Below, piece after piece: positions 63,086 through 64,000 of a DNA stretch of 64,000 bases. Each line of letters begins with the position of its first letter. The first letter of the stretch is position 1. The position numbers and the translations under genes are program-made. This DNA comes from Ensifer sesbaniae (GTDB taxonomy: Bacteria; Pseudomonadota; Alphaproteobacteria; Rhizobiales; Rhizobiaceae), in the NCBI RefSeq assembly GCF_013283665.1, contig NZ_JABEKU010000001.1:434001-498000 (forward strand), in the 5' to 3' direction. The notes below the pieces were generated by a model that saw nothing but the letters and a program-made list of their open reading frames with translations, had not been told where the DNA came from and made no database searches.

Positions 63086-63784
63086 CTAAATCGTAAAATC
63101 GAAACGCGGAGATGAGCGATCGAGCACGGCCATGCTCGGGCGAACATCCCAGGCCGCCGCGATCGCCTCGGAAAGCACGATCGTCAAGCGCTCGACATCG
63201 TCGCGCGCCGTCTCGTGCAGGGCTTCGGCAACGATCAGTGCACGTGTTGTCTGCGGCCGGATCGCCGAATGACCGCTCTGCCGGTTGGTCCAGCGTCGGG
63301 CGTGCGCCCGCCCTTCGCCATCCGCAAAGATCACCTCGCCGGGTTCGGGGCATTCCACCTCTCCCGAGAAGGTCAGGTAGGTTTCGTTACCGAGCGCCCG
63401 GCGGACCAACAGAAAATCGGTGACGCGTTCGAGATCGAAGACCGCAATCGGGATTGCAAAGGCGAGCGAGGCGGCGTTGCAGAGATCGATCAGCGGGTGG
63501 ATCGCCGGCAGGCTGCCTTCCTTCCTGAAGCGCCTGAGCAGCGCCTCGGAGGCCGAACGATATTGCGTCGGCTTCAGCCCCATCTTGGCAAAGGTCCGGC
63601 GCCAGGCCTGGATTTCCGGCAGCTCGCTTTCCGAGCCTGTGCCGAGGCGCTCGTTCGCGATCGCCTGGAGGCGACGAATCTCGCCCTCCACCGAAACGTC
63701 GCTGCGTACGCCGTCGATAAAGAGGGCGCCGGCGCTGAGCTCCGGGAAATCGCGCCAGATATCGTCTGCGTGTTGGAAATGCAT
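63086..63784 (-). CDS. B3/B4 tRNA-binding-domain protein
   Basis: 232 residues. The whole protein is a B3/4 domain like that of PheRS beta, found also as free proteins: RRTFAKMGLKPTQYRSASEA, DLCNAASLAFAIPIAVFDL and GEVIFADGEGRAHARRW. Stand-alone members are thought to be editing-like or of unknown function; tRNA binding is inferred. GAGGAT precedes the ATG at 63784. It begins 33 bases after the DMT gene that runs off the window, so probably one operon. Confidence 0.9.
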   Translation of the reverse strand: MHFQHADDIWRDFPELSAGALFIDGVRSDVSVEGEIRRLQAIANERLGTGSESELPEIQAWRRTFAKMGLKPTQYRSASEALLRRFRKEGSLPAIHPLIDLCNAASLAFAIPIAVFDLERVTDFLLVRRALGNETYLTFSGEVECPEPGEVIFADGEGRAHARRWTNRQSGHSAIRPQTTRALIVAEALHETARDDVERLTIVLSEAIAAAWDVRPSMAVLDRSSPRFDFTI

Positions 63785-63817
63785 GGAGATCCTCGAAGCC
63801 TGTGGGTTCATTCTGGC

Positions 63818-64000
63818 TCAAGCCTCCTTTGCGGGAAGGGCGCCTGCTGCCCTTCGGCTGGAGTGGATCTGAGGCACGGTCAGTCCAAGAACGGCGCCGA
63901 GCACGCAGCCGATGCCCAGAAGCTGGTGGAGACCGACCGGTTCACCGAGCAGCAGGAAGGCGAAGAGCACGGCCGAAACCGGGGCCAAGGCCGTAAAGAC
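63818..64000 (-). CDS. EamA-family (DMT) transporter, C-terminal fragment (partial)
   Basis: Only the last 60 residues lie in the window; the gene runs off the right edge. They give VFTALAPVSAVLFAFLLLGE and the final helix LLGIGCVLGAVLGLTVP, the standard ending of an EamA half, then a short basic tail. The stop is at 63818-63820. It is upstream of the B3/B4-domain gene in the same direction. Confidence 0.8.
   Translation of the reverse strand, partial: VFTALAPVSAVLFAFLLLGEPVGLHQLLGIGCVLGAVLGLTVPQIHSSRRAAGALPAKEA

Overview
The window is a gene-dense, GC-rich chromosomal stretch with strong G/C preference at third codon positions. Gene content and order point to an alphaproteobacterium of the Rhizobiaceae, most like Sinorhizobium/Ensifer: a PmtA-type phospholipid methyltransferase beside pyrF, the order rsmI-yraN-gshB-yifB, an FzlA-type cell-division protein next to uppP, the imelysin/di-heme iron cluster, and several families of palindromic intergenic repeats of the kind common in rhizobia. 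This placement is inference from families and order; no 16S gene is present.

1-6.9 kb holds small metabolic genes (two aldo/keto reductases, a Gfo/Idh/MocA oxidoreductase), a LysR regulator whose C-terminus is broken, a peptidase-M15-like orphan, and a divergent pair of an XRE/MmyB-type regulator and a small membrane protein around two perfect palindromes. 6.9-11.2 kb is a likely periplasmic glycosylation locus: a polyprenyl-phosphate-type family-2 glycosyltransferase, a methyltransferase, a short EamA/ArnE-like flippase subunit and a 70-residue membrane protein in one operon, with a divergent 606-residue GT-C-like membrane protein. 11.3-20 kb has xseA, a flavodoxin-fold oxidoreductase whose stop codon is the target of an IS630-family element, two MarR regulators with visible operators divergent from (or next to) a DMT exporter and a glutathione transferase, an M29 aminopeptidase and an MBL-fold hydrolase.

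20-32 kb is mostly housekeeping: a tyrosine-phosphatase-like protein, ybaK, an ArsC-like protein, a YitT membrane protein, an aromatic aminotransferase with a divergent AsnC regulator, an aspartoacylase-like hydrolase, an ArsR/AHSA1 pair, guaA, an MTA/SAH nucleosidase with a thioesterase, and a GNAT. 32-38.6 kb is an iron-related periplasmic cluster (imelysin, di-heme peroxidase-like protein, second imelysin, DUF1513 Tat protein) with a corA gene lodged inside it and a candidate iron box upstream. 38.7-50 kb carries rsmB, an RlpA-like protein, a Rossmann epimerase, queG, fzlA, uppP, an NDUFA9-like protein, a DUF1330 protein, pyrF, a gutted histidine-phosphatase gene, pmtA and dnaN.

50-64 kb contains rsmI, yraN, then about 2 kb of decaying ugp (glycerol-3-phosphate importer) DNA with truncation, frameshift, deletion and nonsense lesions, then gshB, yifB, cysK, two LysE-type exporters, a NIPSNAP protein with a DMT transporter and divergent AsnC regulator, dut, prfC, a B3/B4-domain protein and the end of another DMT transporter. 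I saw no tRNA, rRNA, CRISPR array or prophage. The most notable points are the glycosylation locus, the four separate pseudogene scars, and the IS element that inserts into and regenerates a stop codon.
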